From assembly GCA_963082975.1 (NCBI GenBank), contig OY720345.1:77035034-77099033 (forward strand): DNA of 64,000 nucleotides, read 5' to 3'. Source of the DNA: Labia minor (taxonomy: Eukaryota > Arthropoda > Insecta > Dermaptera > Spongiphoridae). The notes beneath the pieces were generated by a model, which saw only the letters and a program-made list of their open reading frames with translations, was not told the origin of the DNA and ran no database searches. Positions 63,862-64,000 of this stretch are shown piece after piece. Numbering within the stretch: the stretch's first letter is position 1; each line of letters begins with the position of its first letter. Both the position numbers and the translations under genes were made by a program.

Positions 63862-64000
63862 ACCGACCGACGATAGGAAGGGAAGGTATTTGTTTTCACA
63901 CCAAATTTCACATGTGGAGATTTTTACATAACTCCACGAATCATGCATTTTCTTAACAGAAAAAAGTATTTTTAACATGATGTCTGTCCGTCTGTCCGTC
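63862..64000 (+). mobile_element. Family B element cut by the window end
   Basis: ACCGACCGACGATAGGAAGG start after a T run, the CACACCAAATTTCACATGTG block, CATGATGTCTGTCCGTCTGT at the edge. The first ~139 bases are intact; subfamily cannot be told. Confidence 0.88.

Overview
This window looks like AT-rich (clearly over 70 % A+T) nuclear DNA from an animal, most likely an arthropod. It has spliced exons, a Pax-type homeodomain, mariner and hAT transposons, tRNA-derived SINEs, non-LTR retrotransposon remnants and very many short rolling-circle (Helentron-like) elements. No bacterial operons, tRNA/rRNA genes or CRISPR arrays were seen. I cannot name the species.

Only one host gene is visible, at the left edge on the + strand. 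Two exons (1590-1724 and 2836-3132) encode the end of a homeodomain (WFSNRRAKWRRHQRM) and a Gly/Pro/Ser-rich tail with an acidic EINVND motif. It resembles the eyegone branch of Pax genes. The first ~1.6 kb is upstream intron, and 1725-2835 is the last intron. Everything from about 3.4 kb to 64 kb lies downstream of that gene and holds no further convincing host gene. The picture is a gene desert next to a developmental regulator. Islands of higher-GC, non-repetitive sequence with homeodomain-, GATA- and TALE-like words lie between the repeats and are candidate enhancers.

Most of the desert is mobile DNA. (1) Three families of short elements (A, ~540 bp; B, subfamilies B1 ~620 bp and B2 ~490 bp; D) have unrelated ends but one shared plan. 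Each has T-rich flanks, a 10-13 bp 5' terminal motif, a tetranucleotide or dinucleotide microsatellite, a core resembling ATGAAATTTGGTA, an inverted copy of the 5' motif near the 3' end, a 3' hairpin, and a CTTATTTT-like end. This plan matches non-autonomous Helentron/DINE-1-like (HINE) elements. A plausible relative of an autonomous partner lies at 49347-50365: a ~1 kb element ending in GAAGTGAAACTTCT inverted repeats and encoding the C-terminal half of an endonuclease/exonuclease/phosphatase domain, nested inside an A copy. (2) At least nine hAT-type MITEs have 8-bp target duplications. (3) A LINE family is represented by four 3' ends with a GC-rich double-hairpin 3' UTR, two of them still carrying reverse-transcriptase C-terminal sequence; a second LINE keeps a PD-D endonuclease-like segment. 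(4) There are one Mos1-like mariner, a second mariner type in two inverted copies, two tRNA-SINE families, a foldback MITE and Penelope-like tandem motifs.

The layout is heavily nested: an element in an A copy, B1 in D, a SINE in an A copy, and B2 abutting B1 head-to-tail. The insertions can therefore be ordered in time. Every B1 copy with an intact middle carries two TGACGTCA palindromes and the A family carries CACGTGACGTGG, so these repeats also scatter bZIP/bHLH-type sites around the gene.
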